Below, one piece after another: positions 43,841 through 54,214 of a DNA stretch of 64,000 bases (positions are counted from its first letter, which is position 1; every line of letters begins with the position of its first letter). Position numbers and translations under genes: made by a program. Origin of the DNA: Teratosphaeria epicoccoides (taxonomy: Eukaryota > Ascomycota > Dothideomycetes > Mycosphaerellales > Teratosphaeriaceae); the NCBI GenBank assembly GCA_021401465.1, contig JADDMT010000046.1:174160-238159 (forward strand), written 5' to 3'. The notes under the pieces are model-generated. The model did not search any database. It was given only the letters and a program-made list of their open reading frames with translations, and was not told the origin of the DNA.

Positions 43841-45704
43841 ATGCTACTTACTCCTCGAAAGACCTCTCCTCCCAATCCAAACAAGTTCCCAGTAGCGCAG
43901 CTTTTTTTCCTAGGTGGGCACGACATTTGACAAGGCTCGGGAGCTTACACTGACATGTCGCAGCATTGATCCGACTGTCCGAGCCCATTGCAATCACCTC
44001 CATCTTTCCATATGCTTGGGAGTTCGTGCGCGACTTCCACATCGGAGACCCAGCGAATGCCTCGTTCTACGCTGGTATCCTCATCTCCGCCTTTAATTTG
44101 GCGGAGGCATTGTCGGGGGTGTAAGTATAATCGAGATGTTTGATCCTCTCCTTCAGATAATGAATAGCGCTAACGAGATTCACAGGTACTGGGGAGGCAT
44201 TTCAGATAAGCTAGGACGCAGACCCGTACTCTTCCTAGGATGCACAGGCACCATCGTCACGTTACTGACCGTAGGCTTTGCAACGAGTTTCTGGATGGCC
44301 CTATTTGGACGCCTGATTGGGGGATTGCTCAACGGCAATGTCGGTGTCATCCAGACCATGGTCGCAGAGATCGTCGTCAATCCTGCGCATGAGCCGAAGG
44401 CCTACGCTGTGATGCCATTCGTCTGGAGCGTGGGCATCATTGTTGGACCCGCTGTGGGAGGCTACTTTGCTAGCCCAGCCAAGAACTTTCCTGGCTCCAT
44501 GCTCGATAATTGGCTCTTTCGCAGGTTTCCATACGCGCTCCCGAACATCATCTGCTCTGTCTTGCTCCTGGTCTCGATTCTGCTCGGATATCTTCTACTA
44601 GACGAGACCCATCCCGATATGCAGCCGTGGAGCACGAAGGAGGATCTCGAGCATACGCACGCGAACACACCGGCACCTGCGGCGCAAGGCACGACAATGA
44701 CGCCAGCTGTGAATCTCACGCAAGCTGAAAGCTATGGCACATTCAACAATGTTAGCGAGGAAGCTGTCGAAGAAGAGTGGCTTCTTAGACCAGATGGTAC
44801 GAGTCGACCGCAGAGTATCCACGGCAAAGACTCGGAGAAGGCTTTCGCCAGGCCAATAGTGTTGCTGATGGTGGCGCTTGGTATATTCACATACCACAGC
44901 ATGACTTATGATCATCTCATGCCGATCTTCTTCCAAGACGACCGCCGACCTCTGCATAGTGAGACTTTGGATGCTATGACCGATGGCACCATTGGATCGC
45001 AGTATGGGTCATTCGCTGGTGGTTTGGGCATCAGCGTACAGCAGTGTGGTATCATTCTGGCTATCAACGGTGTCATTGCGCTCTTCGTCCAAGCCGTTGT
45101 CTTTCCTATCGCCGCCGGCTGGATGGGGATTTGGACGACCTTCATGGTTGTGACGATGTTACACCCCTTGGCTTACTTCATCGTGCCATGGACTGCTCTG
45201 TTGCCTGAAAATTTGGTATATGCCGGGATCTATTCCTGTTTGGTGGTGCGGAACTTGACTTCGATCCTGGCATATCCGGTCCTGCTCATCTTGATCAAAG
45301 AAGCAGCTCCATCTAATGGTTGCCTGGGCAAGATCAATGGTCTGGCCGCGTCAGTTGGCGGCGCCTGTCGGACTGTCGCTTCGCCACTGGCGGGTTTGCT
45401 GTACAGTGTTGGCGACCGTGTCGAGTTCACTGCGCTCGCTTGGTGGGCCAGTGCTCTGGTTGCAGCGATTGGCGCCCTCCAAGCCTTTTCTGTTAGACGG
45501 GAGCGTCAACGCACGCAGCATCATGTGACTGCAGCGTTCATGCCACGCAGTAGTGACGCAGAGGCCAGGCGGAGGAAGTCAAGCGTGATCAGGATTCGGG
45601 TGAGTGACAGTGTATACAACACCAGGAACGAGAATGGAAGTGCAAATGAGAGACGTCCTTTGTTTGCCACTAGAGTGAGCCAGGCTGGGCACCGAGCGTC
45701 TTGA
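43841..45704 (+). CDS. major facilitator superfamily transporter (ZRT/fungal DHA1-like)
   Basis: Three exons (43841-43913, 43964-44120, 44186-45704) give 582 residues. The introns are 50 and 65 bp, with GTGGGC..TCGCAG and GTAAGT..CACAG borders and branch points CTGAC and GCTAAC. The N-terminus MLLTPRKTSPPNPNKFPVAQLFFLALIR leads into helix 1. The MFS signature between helices 2 and 3 is WGGISDKLGRRPVLFLG; GRLIGGLLNGNVGVIQ follows. A long acidic loop with ESYGTFNN and EEEWLL separates the two six-helix halves. The overall pattern is that of Ascomycete proteins related to yeast YCR023C and plant ZIF1. The substrate is unknown. Confidence 0.85.
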
Positions 45705-47212
45705 TCGAATGATGAAACCGACAGACGGCGTTGTGAGATTGATGGCGTCACGAATTGAATTATACACACAGAAGGAAATAATGTGCAATGCAACGAAGGG
45801 CTTTTGCTGGAGGGAGGGCGTTGGTCTGGCGGCGAGATAGAGCAGGTGCCGTATCAGCACGGAGTTTGGGCACCAAAGGATGCCACGCGGACAGCGACAG
45901 GAAACGGTGCAGGCGTCAGGGATGTTACTGCCCCGTTTGAGCGTCACAGACGTTCGCTGAAAGTTATATACATACCCGGCTTACATTCTCACATGTACCA
46001 CGTGGGAGTATGATGAGCGAATAGAATTTTTTTGTACATTCCCTGTGCGCTCACCTGATTGGGCGTCCTGGGCGCATCTGAATCAATGGCCGCTCTTCCG
46101 ATTGCCGTAGAATCATCATGAGTATGCAATCGTGGCTTCGAGCGTGTGACCCCTTGTACATGCAAATTAAGCTCATAGCAAGGCGCATCGCAGATTCGGT
46201 ACTATGTGGTATGTATCATTCTGATTCATGAGGCAGCAAACAGGAGCTTTAACTTTGACTTTGTTTTTTTTTTCATGTCAATGCAGCACTCCGCGAGCAA
46301 CCGGTTTGGCATCTACCGAGTCCGCCGCGGACCGCAATGGATGTCGGTGCCCGTGGGAGGCTTTGCGCTGGGTTCCTCAGCGATCAGGAGCTGCGATCTT
46401 CTTCACGTCCCCGATTGCGAGTGGCGATGACTGGGAAATCCCCGTTGCTTGTCAGATTGTCAGCGGAGTATGCTAAGAGTATTGTACGAGATGGAAGCCA
46501 CATGCGGAAATTCTCGGATCCGCTGGCGTTGATCTCGTAGGACCATTGTTTTGCCAACAATTGGTTGTGATCCTGTTGGTGAGTGCTTGAAGGCGGGAAG
46601 GTTTCACGGAATGGTCTACGATGGTGCTCAATCTCCTGTGACGAGCTCCTTATCTCGGCTTGCGAGTCAGGACATCAATTGGTAGAGTTCTGGGAACGAA
46701 AGCGCTCCTTGCCGGAGCAAAGTCCTTCAAGGCTGATCCCTTTCCAAGGGAGATGGAGAACACGACAGGAGGCAGGAGGCAAGGTCCTATCATATAGTAT
46801 GGAAGATTGAGGCGTGCTGAAAGTATGCGCGTACAAGCTGTGAACGACGACTGTCTTTACGGGCTTGTGCTGTGGATCGCCCAGCGAAGAGACTAGTAGC
46901 ACTGTGAGTGAATGTTGGTCTCAGACGCACGTGCCAGAAGGAAGGTTCTGGCGTGGTTCGCAGCTCGCCCACCGTTTCAGCCGAGAGTTGTTCTAAAACC
47001 GGACTCGAGCTAAGCCTTCCACACTTGCGGAGGTGGTTCCTGCCGCGCGACCCCTGGCTGGAATGCTGGGGCTCGAGAAAAAGCCAGCACGTGACGGAAA
47101 CCCTGAACGAGCATAAGTACAGCTGGCACCTGCACCCGTTGTCCAGGCGCCAGCTTCTAACCACCTGTTCTCTGGGTCCGCCAAATGCAGCTACGTGCCT
47201 GCAGACAACAAC
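45705..47212. promoter_or_regulatory. 1.5-kb region upstream of HAC1
   Basis: No gene is supported. The 300 bp before the HAC1 ATG contains several short upstream open frames, as often seen in translationally controlled bZIP leaders. I could not pick out an unambiguous UPR element by eye. Confidence 0.45.
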
Positions 47213-48270
47213 ATGGACACCACCACTCTACTCTCCCCACCACTCGATAACACTTTGTCTTCCCCACCATCACAACAATTCCTGAAGATGGAGGATCTAC
47301 ATGCCAGCTCATCGCCGTCACCATCTGCATACGACAATAATGGCCAAGGCCAAGAAGTCATGATGGTGACCCCGCCGCCGGTCATCGTGCAGTCCAAACC
47401 CGCCAAGAAGCGGAAGTCGTGGGGACAGGCATTGCCCGAGCCCAAGACGACCCTCCCTCCACGGAAGCGGGCTAAGACTGAAGATGAGAAGGAGCAGCGC
47501 CGCATCGAGCGAATTAAGCGCAATCGCGCTGCTGCTCACAACTCGAGGGAGCGCAAGCGGCAGGAGACCGAGCGATACGCCGTCGCTCTTGCCAAGGCAG
47601 AGGCTGAGCTTGCCGCATACCGACAATTGCATGGCCCACTGCCAGCCAGTATCGTGCTGCCAGAGGTCACTCTGTGCACCGAGTGAGTCAATCACACTGT
47701 CGCGCGCCTGTAGCACTCGTGACTAACAGATGCGAGTGAATTCGATGACGACGGTCAAGATCCACGGCTACAAATCAAGCGCAAGACATCGAGCCCCTCC
47801 ATGGCGTCTCCGCTGTCACTCGTCCAGTCCCATGGCACGCCGGAAGCAGCCTCGAGTCCGGCGTCGCCGCCTGACACGACCAACCTCAACACCATCATCA
47901 AGCAAGAACCAACCGAGACGTCCTTCCCGTCAACTCTCCCACCAGTGTTCCCAACCGCCGATGCCAAGTCCGAAAATCCGCTCGACCTGACACAACATTC
48001 TGCAGCAATGTTGTGTGACCTGCAGTGTCAGTCGGGCGGAGCTTCAACGACAACGACTTCGGCGCGCATTTTCCATCCTTCCTGGTGGGCGACTCTCTTC
48101 CTGTTCCTGACGATGCAGCAGCTCCAGACTACCTACAAGACTCTTTTGATGGCAATCTGGACTCTTTCGCCTTCGCGAACGGCGCGACTGATGCAAGCTT
48201 CAGCGGCTCGCTTGACTTCTCGTTCGACGACTTCCTCCGTGACCCCGTACCTGCTACGGTCGATAGCTGA
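47213..48270 (+). CDS. hacA: unfolded-protein-response bZIP factor Hac1/HacA (spliced form)
   Basis: The coding exons are 47213-47682, 47737-48002 and 48023-48270, giving 327 residues. The first intron is spliceosomal (GTGAGT donor, GACTAAC branch point). Its CAG lies only 3 nt after the branch-point A and gives a stop, so I use the next AG (GCGAG at 47736), which keeps the frame. The second is a 20-nt IRE1-type intron. KKRKSWGQALPEPKT and PPRKRAKTEDEKEQRRIERIKRNRAAAHNSRERKRQE form the HacA basic region. The spliced tail is acidic (NDNDFGAHFPSFLVGDSLPVPDD.. ending SFDDFLRDPVPATVDS), an activation domain. Without the 20-nt splice, a different frame runs to 48481 and gives 404 residues. It activates ER chaperone genes in the nucleus. 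Confidence 0.9.
47992..48030 (+). promoter_or_regulatory. twin IRE1 cleavage hairpins in HAC1 mRNA
   Basis: Hairpin 1 has an 8-bp stem (ACAACATT with AATGTTGT, 47992-47999 and 48007-48014) and a seven-base loop CTG|CAGC. Hairpin 2 has a 4-bp stem (TGAC with GTCA, 48016-48019 and 48027-48030) and loop CTG|CAGT. Both loops fit the CNG|CNGN consensus for IRE1 cleavage. Cutting after the G in each removes exactly 48003-48022, 20 nt, and shifts the frame. Confidence 0.9.
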
Positions 48271-48481
48271 GGCGCGCTTCCGGGCGCAGCCTGGCTTGTT
48301 CCTGCAGCAGGGCGCTCTCGCAGCGCTTTCGCGGTCGTCTCGGGCCGAGCTCGCGCGGATGAGGGCCACGGCGGCTGCGAAGGGGTTGCATCTTTTGTAC
48401 CGTCAGCGAAAGGCGTTGGGAGAGAAGTGTAGAAAAGCTTACGATGTACGGAAGGATCACGAAAACGGTGGTGGTGTTTGA

Positions 48482-50145
48482 GGCGTTTGGGCTTAGACAG
48501 CATTTGCCTTGGCTATTAGATATGATCTGTACCAACAGTCTGGCCTCCGGCATACATTGACACCTCACTCGCCCCAGGCTACACGACATGACCGTCTCTC
48601 TCTCACCGCTTCGCCTGTTTCTCGAGTGGAATGAGGTCATTGCCAATCCTTGCAGCAGCTTTTGGAACCACACAGGCAAGCAGCAGTGAAGGTGTGGTGG
48701 CATGGTGGTTCAATTTATTTCTCTCGATAGCCGCGCGTGTCGTTCAGAACTTCATCTAATATTCCCGGCTTCTGATGAACGATGATATCTGTACACCTTT
48801 TTCAACCGTTCCAGGTCACGCATCATGCCGAAATGGAACGACACGACCGTCGAACAGTCGGCCAATACGACAGGCAGTACAGTTTTCCACAGCCGCAAGC
48901 AGGCTGAGAATCAAGCGTGGTGCTAAGCGGGAGGAGTCATTGTATCGAGCGTTCTCCGAGGGCCTGCTTGCACTCAATCCAGGACTCGAGATCACGGCGC
49001 AGAACTTTCGGAAGGCAGTCGTCGACTACTTCCGGAAGCGAACTCGAGCACCGTTCGGCCAGGTGCGGGCATGTGTGTACGGATCAGGGCCGGATGCAGG
49101 CCGAATAGATCAAAGCTCCTACGGGATTTGTGGGGGGTGGGAGAAGACTCAGAACGATGGAGGTAGTGGTGGAGCGAGCGCTGCCAGCGTTCGAGAGTCG
49201 TTGGAGGCGCGAGGAGGTCGTGGGTATGCTGGTAGTTGATGGTACTTTCTAAACTCGAGATGCGATGGTCCTTGCGCGCTGGAAGTCTTCGAACACGTGG
49301 AGGCGACTGCGGGTTTTTGAAACGGGACCGTGCTTGCAAGCCTGAGCCCATGATGGAGATTCGAGAACCGGTCTCTCGTCTTTGCAGATATCCGTTGCCG
49401 TGCATCAACTACTGGCAGCGTTTCGACAGGATCGCTGCGATCAACGCTAAGGGCATGTTCAGTCGCTGGAGGCTTTCGGGCCTGGTTAGATACTCTCTGA
49501 CATGACACACGGTTCAGGCTGTCGCCATGATTGATACTGTCTCTGGTGGCCTCTGCGGCTCGATGATGGCTGGGACTGACGCAGGCGACATTATTGCCCA
49601 CCTAATTCCTTGAAGCGCAAAGGTTCTGAAAGCACGCCTGCCTCCGAAGGATCATGTTATGCATAAGGGATGCGGTCTAGGCCCATGGGCATGCTGTGTC
49701 CGTCCTCTCAGCCCTGCGTTCCTATCTGAGGCACGAATGATAGACCTTACAGCCTCACAAGACGTGGTAGGGCTCTGTGTCTCCGTGTCAAGACTACTGC
49801 CCTTATCCTTCAAAGCTAAGGAGGAGGAGCGAGCTATTCGTCACTGATAATCCCATAGCAAGCAGGCCATCGTCGTCATAACGAAGTCCTACACGATCCG
49901 CAGCTCGTCATGTTCGGGTTTTGGCTGCTGAAATGATAACATCAAAATCTGGTGTACCCAGTGCTCACTCTGCTAGGTGCCGCTCAGTGGACAGCCATGG
50001 AACAAGTCTGTCTGAGCCTCGAGTCAGTTGTCTGCAAGCTGGAATTCTCTAGGTATTGGGAATATATAAGGTCCAGCAGGCGCGCTTTCGAAATATCTGC
50101 GTGTGGTAATAGACACACTTCACCCCACCTGCATTTGCAGTCAAC
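48482..50145. other. gene-poor region with one weak open frame
   Basis: An open frame from ATG 48775 to 49239 (154 residues) contains KREESLYRAFSEGLLALNPG and DYFRKRTRAP but has no recognisable domain and a Gly/Ser-rich end; I give it little weight. The rest of this 1.66-kb stretch shows nothing supportable. Confidence 0.35.
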
Positions 50146-50322
50146 ATGGAGGGTAAGCTTCTTTGCAACAGGCTCCCTCCCTTCAGACCTGACTGACAGT
50201 GTGAGGCGGCAGTTCAAAGTTTCGCTTTCCTCGCTACCCTCTTGACCAGCTTCTCTGGCATTGCAACAGCCAGCGCCGAAGCAGAGGCGTCTGAAAGCCA
50301 CAAAACAGCTATGGAAGTCTAA
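50146..50322 (+). pseudogene. small secreted protein remnant, copy A
   Basis: Exon 50146-50152 (ATG GAG G) joins exon 50213 onward across a 60-bp intron (GTAAGC, CTGACTGAC, GGCAG). The product starts MEVQSFAFLATLLTSFSGIA followed by TASA, a convincing signal peptide, then EAEASESHK, and meets TAA at 50320 after 38 residues. Beyond the stop the same frame continues with SQDCITCIQSK, resembling the Cys-rich part of copy B (50713-50984). It is therefore probably a truncated relative of copy B, although an extra unseen intron is possible. Confidence 0.4.
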
Positions 50323-50712
50323 CAGCGCCAGAGCCGGAGTCCAGGCACTGGTGTGAATGTGTTCAGCCAAGACTGCATCACTTGCATCCAGTCTAAGTGA
50401 TGGGGCAAACCCGTCGCCCGCGGTGGCCTGCTGCGCAAGGACGTATGCCCATTTTATCGAATTCACCTCTTGATGTATCGCTGACCGGATCATTCACGGA
50501 ATAATCCAACAAGCTGCACCATGCACATGCTAGGAGAGAAGATGACCTCTGAGGCAAGATCTGAGGTCAGATTCTGGGCCGGGAAAAGCTATGTAGCTTT
50601 CCAAAAGGGTCACGAGGGTTGAAGAGCTTTACACATTCAGATAACGGATACATGAGACTTGGCAGGCGCAGCTCCTGCAGTGTCTGACAAAAGATATCTC
50701 AGCTCCACAAAT

Positions 50713-50984
50713 ATGAAGATCAAGCTTCACCAGACTCTCCCTAATCTTTCCAACTAACAACTGCATAGGCAGTCCAAGTTATCACCATCCTGGCCAACCT
50801 CTCCGCTCGCCCTTCTGGCATCGCAGTGGTTATGTCCCTATCGAAAACTATCGCTGCTGAGCGCCTCGATCACAACCATATGACCAAGCTCGTGAAGCGC
50901 CACTGCAGTGGGAACAATGCTCCCCAGGGTTGCGAAAGTTGTCTCAGAGATAGGTGCCCCGTGGGAGTGGCATGCCCATGTTGC
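50713..50984 (+). pseudogene. small secreted cysteine-rich protein remnant, copy B
   Basis: This aligns with copy A about 560 bp upstream. Both have ATG plus a Glu/Lys codon, a short intron-like stretch ending GGCAG, then V-Q codons and a hydrophobic segment with PSGIA (copy A: FSGIA). Here the donor equivalent of GGTAAGCTT reads GATCAAGCTT, so the GT is lost and normal splicing looks impossible. Downstream is a dense Cys block, RHCSGNN..GCESCLRDRCPVG and ACPCC (50902-50984), followed directly by GTAAGT. A next exon after 51020 could add RFGDHDQPCEDYC. The Cys block suggests an effector-type protein; the lost donor suggests decay or a start I have not found. Confidence 0.35.
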
Positions 50985-51084
50985 GTAAGTCAATCTTCGT
51001 TCATGCACGAGGACATTCTGACGAGAGGTTTGGGGACCATGATCAGCCATGTGAGGATTATTGTCCGGACTAGGGTCCGCCGGG

Positions 51085-52080
51085 GGCACAACTTTGACTG
51101 AACGATCATGTGAAGAAGCTTGAAGACTGACGGGAATGGATGCTGGATGGATGTCTGAGACTGGGTGTACGTTTTCACCACGGACAGAAGCAGGCACAGT
51201 GGTGAAGCCGAGGATTCTCTTGTGGTGATCCATACTAGGGCCGAGTGACTCTACTGATCGATTCATCGGTTGACTGTGTCGTGCGTTTGACTGCTTCTCA
51301 ACACGGTCAATTGCGAGATGACACGATTCATAATGAATTATCGCCACTTTGATGCGACGTGATGATGCCATTACGAGGCTCAAAACGTCGATTTATCCAC
51401 AAAGTGAGCCTGGAAGTCAACCATTCAACTGTAGGTTGATCGGTGGAGTGGATGAGTTGGACGGTCGAAGGGTTTAGTGGCTGTCACATGCTAAGGCCGC
51501 ACGAATCACAGACGCAGATCGTGCCTGTGTGGTGTGTGCCGTCGGCTACCTTGCGGCATCGAGAAATGACGGCACTGACCAAGCTGGCTTGGAGTTCATC
51601 GCTTCTCTGACTGCTCGAGCCCCCTTATCATCCAGTACCTCTGTTCTGCTCTCTCATTTTCCGGCTCATGGCATACAACCTGCTTCATGTCAGCAGCAGC
51701 GACTTGCAGTTGGAGCTTCGAAGCAAGTTTACGACGAGTCGGGTGGGACCGTCTCGTTGCGGCGACCAGTCGTCTCGAGACTCTCAACTCCCCCGTCGCC
51801 CACAAATCGGTTTTTCATGTTGCGCGACTGTTGGTGTAGACTTGATGAAAAAACTTCGTGAAGCCAGCGGACCACTTGCCTGCCCAAATATCCAATCCTT
51901 GCAGGGCGATAAGAATGAGAAGAGCGCGGGATGTCCCGAGCTGCGACGGCGGTCCAAATGTGCCAATTCAACATGGAGGGTGTTCTCGGCCACATCAAGA
52001 ATCGACCTTCTAACTCATATATAGGCCTATTTACCCATCAACAATAATCTCTCAGCACCAATATCGTTGTTGTTTTCACC
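51085..52080. promoter_or_regulatory. gap ending in an intact-looking promoter
   Basis: No gene is supported in this 1-kb stretch. Its end looks like a promoter and leader: CATATATA at 52016-52023, then a CAA/CT-rich leader into TTCACC before the ATG at 52081. This part still has CCA and TGG triplets, unlike everything after it. Confidence 0.45.
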
Positions 52081-53648
52081 ATGCCACCTCAGGTAATCGA
52101 CTAGCCGCACTAGCATGAGTATGTGTAGTAAGCTATAGCTGTTAGCGTCCGCCATGTTAATATCTAGGAGACTATCATGCGGGAAGAACAGACGATTATT
52201 AGTCGCAGTTGCCTCGCAAGGCGGCTCGATGATTAGGGCTTCCGCAAATATGCACCTTATATTAGAGGCGAAGTCGCAGTAAAGGTTAACTGCCTTATAG
52301 AGTACTAATACTAGTGCTAGCGGTCTACTAACAAGGAGATACTAGATGTATTGTCTGCAAATGGATATGACATAAGCCGCAGAACGTTGTAGCGGCGACG
52401 TATTGCCCTTAGCTACAAGAAGAAGCTTAATTAAGAGGAAGGGGAAAGGGAAGAGTAGTAACTTATACTACTATTATGTAGTAAGTATGACAAAGGTAAT
52501 GCTCTGCATTATGGCAGGGAGAACCTATACGTGCACTTTTGACATGCGTACAGGACAGTTAGATAGTAAGGACACTTACAGTCTAATCACAGTGTACTTA
52601 CTACTTAATCGTAATAGTGATCGCCTTTTCTAAGCCGCATGGAGCGTTAACCCCTAGGGCTTTCAAGAGCGTAGTCGTCCTTTAAGGGTGAAGCGCGGTG
52701 TCCTTCGAGCTCCTAGACCGAACTAGGGCTAGTTAATTGACGCCTATTACAAGATAGAGATGTTTAGAATTAGCATTTACACCGCTATTAACGTGTAGTC
52801 TCGTAATATCATGTAGATCTACGTTAGCATTGTCAGACGCACAAAGCTAAGCGTCCTTACATAATACTCTCGATGTGTGCAGGAGTTCTTGATAGTACCT
52901 CAAATAATCCGGAGTGACAGGGGTCTTAAGACACTAGATCTAGCTGATGCTCACTTTTAGCTGTCACAAGAAGCTCGTAGGGACGTAGGCAAAGGCCGTT
53001 GTCTAGACGCAGAGGAGCTAGGCGATTAGCAAGAGGCTTAATTCGCGGCGAGGGTAGCGGCTATAGCTAGCGACTAAGGGCTATTGTCAGTCGACGAGAT
53101 AGACGACTCTAACGATCAAGATGACGACGACGATGACGACGACGAGCCCCTACGCCGGCCAGACGTGCAGCATCGCTAGCAAGCTAAGCAGCTAGTCTTT
53201 AGACCCTAGCCGCCGCTAAGGAACGAGCTTACATTCGCTGATTGTTATTAGTATAGGACAAGCAAGATGAATTAGCGCATTAAGGTGTAGTAGGGCTAGC
53301 TCTTAAAGACTAAGCTTAATTACTAGAGAGACTAGTTTCAAGTGCTTAAAGATAGCGGCTATTAGAGCGAAGACTACCTCTCTAACAAGATCGCCTTTAT
53401 CGCGGTCTACATGCCTATCATCCGGACAGCTGCTACTAAGTTCTTAATCTTGTAGAGGAACCACAAGATTCGCAGCTAACCACGGCGGCTACATTGTGTG
53501 CCAGGGGTCCCTAAGCGGCTGTATAGATATCCGGAGAGTTATAAGACTATGCCTAGCTGCTAAAGCAGTGTGCGAATCGATGCTAACAGTCCCCGATTAG
53601 CAGCGATTAAGGAATACCTTGAAGCCACAGGTTTTGGTAAGTCCTAAT
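52081..53648 (+). pseudogene. helix-turn-helix + integrase-core (DDE) transposase-like gene, 5' part, mutated and interrupted
   Basis: From ATG 52081 (MPPQ) one frame can be followed to about 52440 through TAG stops. It shows two HTH-like parts: SRSCLARRLDD.GFRKYAP, then STNKEILDVLSANGYDISRRTL. After a probable intron (52450-52640) the integrase core runs in another frame: AYYKIEMFRISIYTAIN (52742-52792), IIRSDRGLKTLDLADAHF, ADCY.YRTSKMN.RIKV (dots are TAG), and VYMPIIRTAATKF. This matches a fungal HTH plus integrase-core family I know. Of the catalytic triad only the central Asp (52916-52918) survives; the first is Asn (52790-52792) and the Glu position is Lys (53282-53284), both explained by G-to-A. 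The gene is cut at 53648 by the retrotransposon. Confidence 0.7.
53644..53648 (+). repeat. target-site duplication CTAAT, left copy
   Basis: It is identical to 60667-60671 immediately after the right LTR. Five bases is the normal Ty3/gypsy target duplication. Removing the element and one copy rejoins the interrupted DDE gene in frame. Confidence 0.95.
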
Positions 53649-54138
53649 TGTCATAAGGGTAGGTGCCGATAGCAGGAAGGTGACTAGGTGTTAGACTCGT
53701 AGAGCTGTGAAGAATATCGACAATAGTAGTTAACCTTGTAAATAACTCTCCTCTAAGCAAGAGAGGATTAAATTGAGAATTAAGCACGAAGCTCCTAACT
53801 ACCTGTCCTAAAGCTATCCCTATATACTAGAGAGACAGAGCAGCTCTGTTAGATCTGTCGACAGACCCGACAGATCCGTGTCTGTAGATCTATAGACTAA
53901 CCCTACAGATCTAAGGGTCTGTCATCCCATGACAGATCCCTTCTTCCTTGCAAGCCTATAGATCTATAGACTAACCCTACAGATCCGGGGATCTATCCTT
54001 ACATGATAGATCCTTTCTTCTATGACTATGCCTATAACTCATAGTACTCCCATGACAGTACTATGACTCATAGCACTTAGGACCCTCATGATCCTGTATC
54101 CTATAGTACTCTAGATAGTACTCCTGACACTTATGACA
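53649..54138 (-). repeat. 3' LTR of the retrotransposon (490 bp)
   Basis: It has TGTCAT..ATGACA termini. Its middle (about 53870-54040) contains two diverged tandem copies of a roughly 75-bp segment built on (C)TACAGATC(T/C) and on (T)GTCATCCCATGACAGATCC-like palindromes, which can form hairpins. Compared with the other two copies it has extra changes such as CACGTGACA to TACATGATA near 54000. Confidence 0.95.
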
Positions 54139-54214
54139 CTATCCCCCTCTTAGCCTAGCTCGTCCCTAAGCTACCTTATTAGTGCGGGGTTTCTCTTGTT
54201 CTTTCTTTTACGCT

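Noticed and set aside
50740..50772. AT-AC type intron in copy B of the secreted protein pair
   Set aside because: The donor position reads ATCAAG, not the U12 consensus ATATCCTT, so donor loss is the simpler explanation.
50838..51383. 181-codon minus-strand frame
   Set aside because: It overlaps copy B of the secreted protein remnants; it has no signal, domain or conserved pattern.
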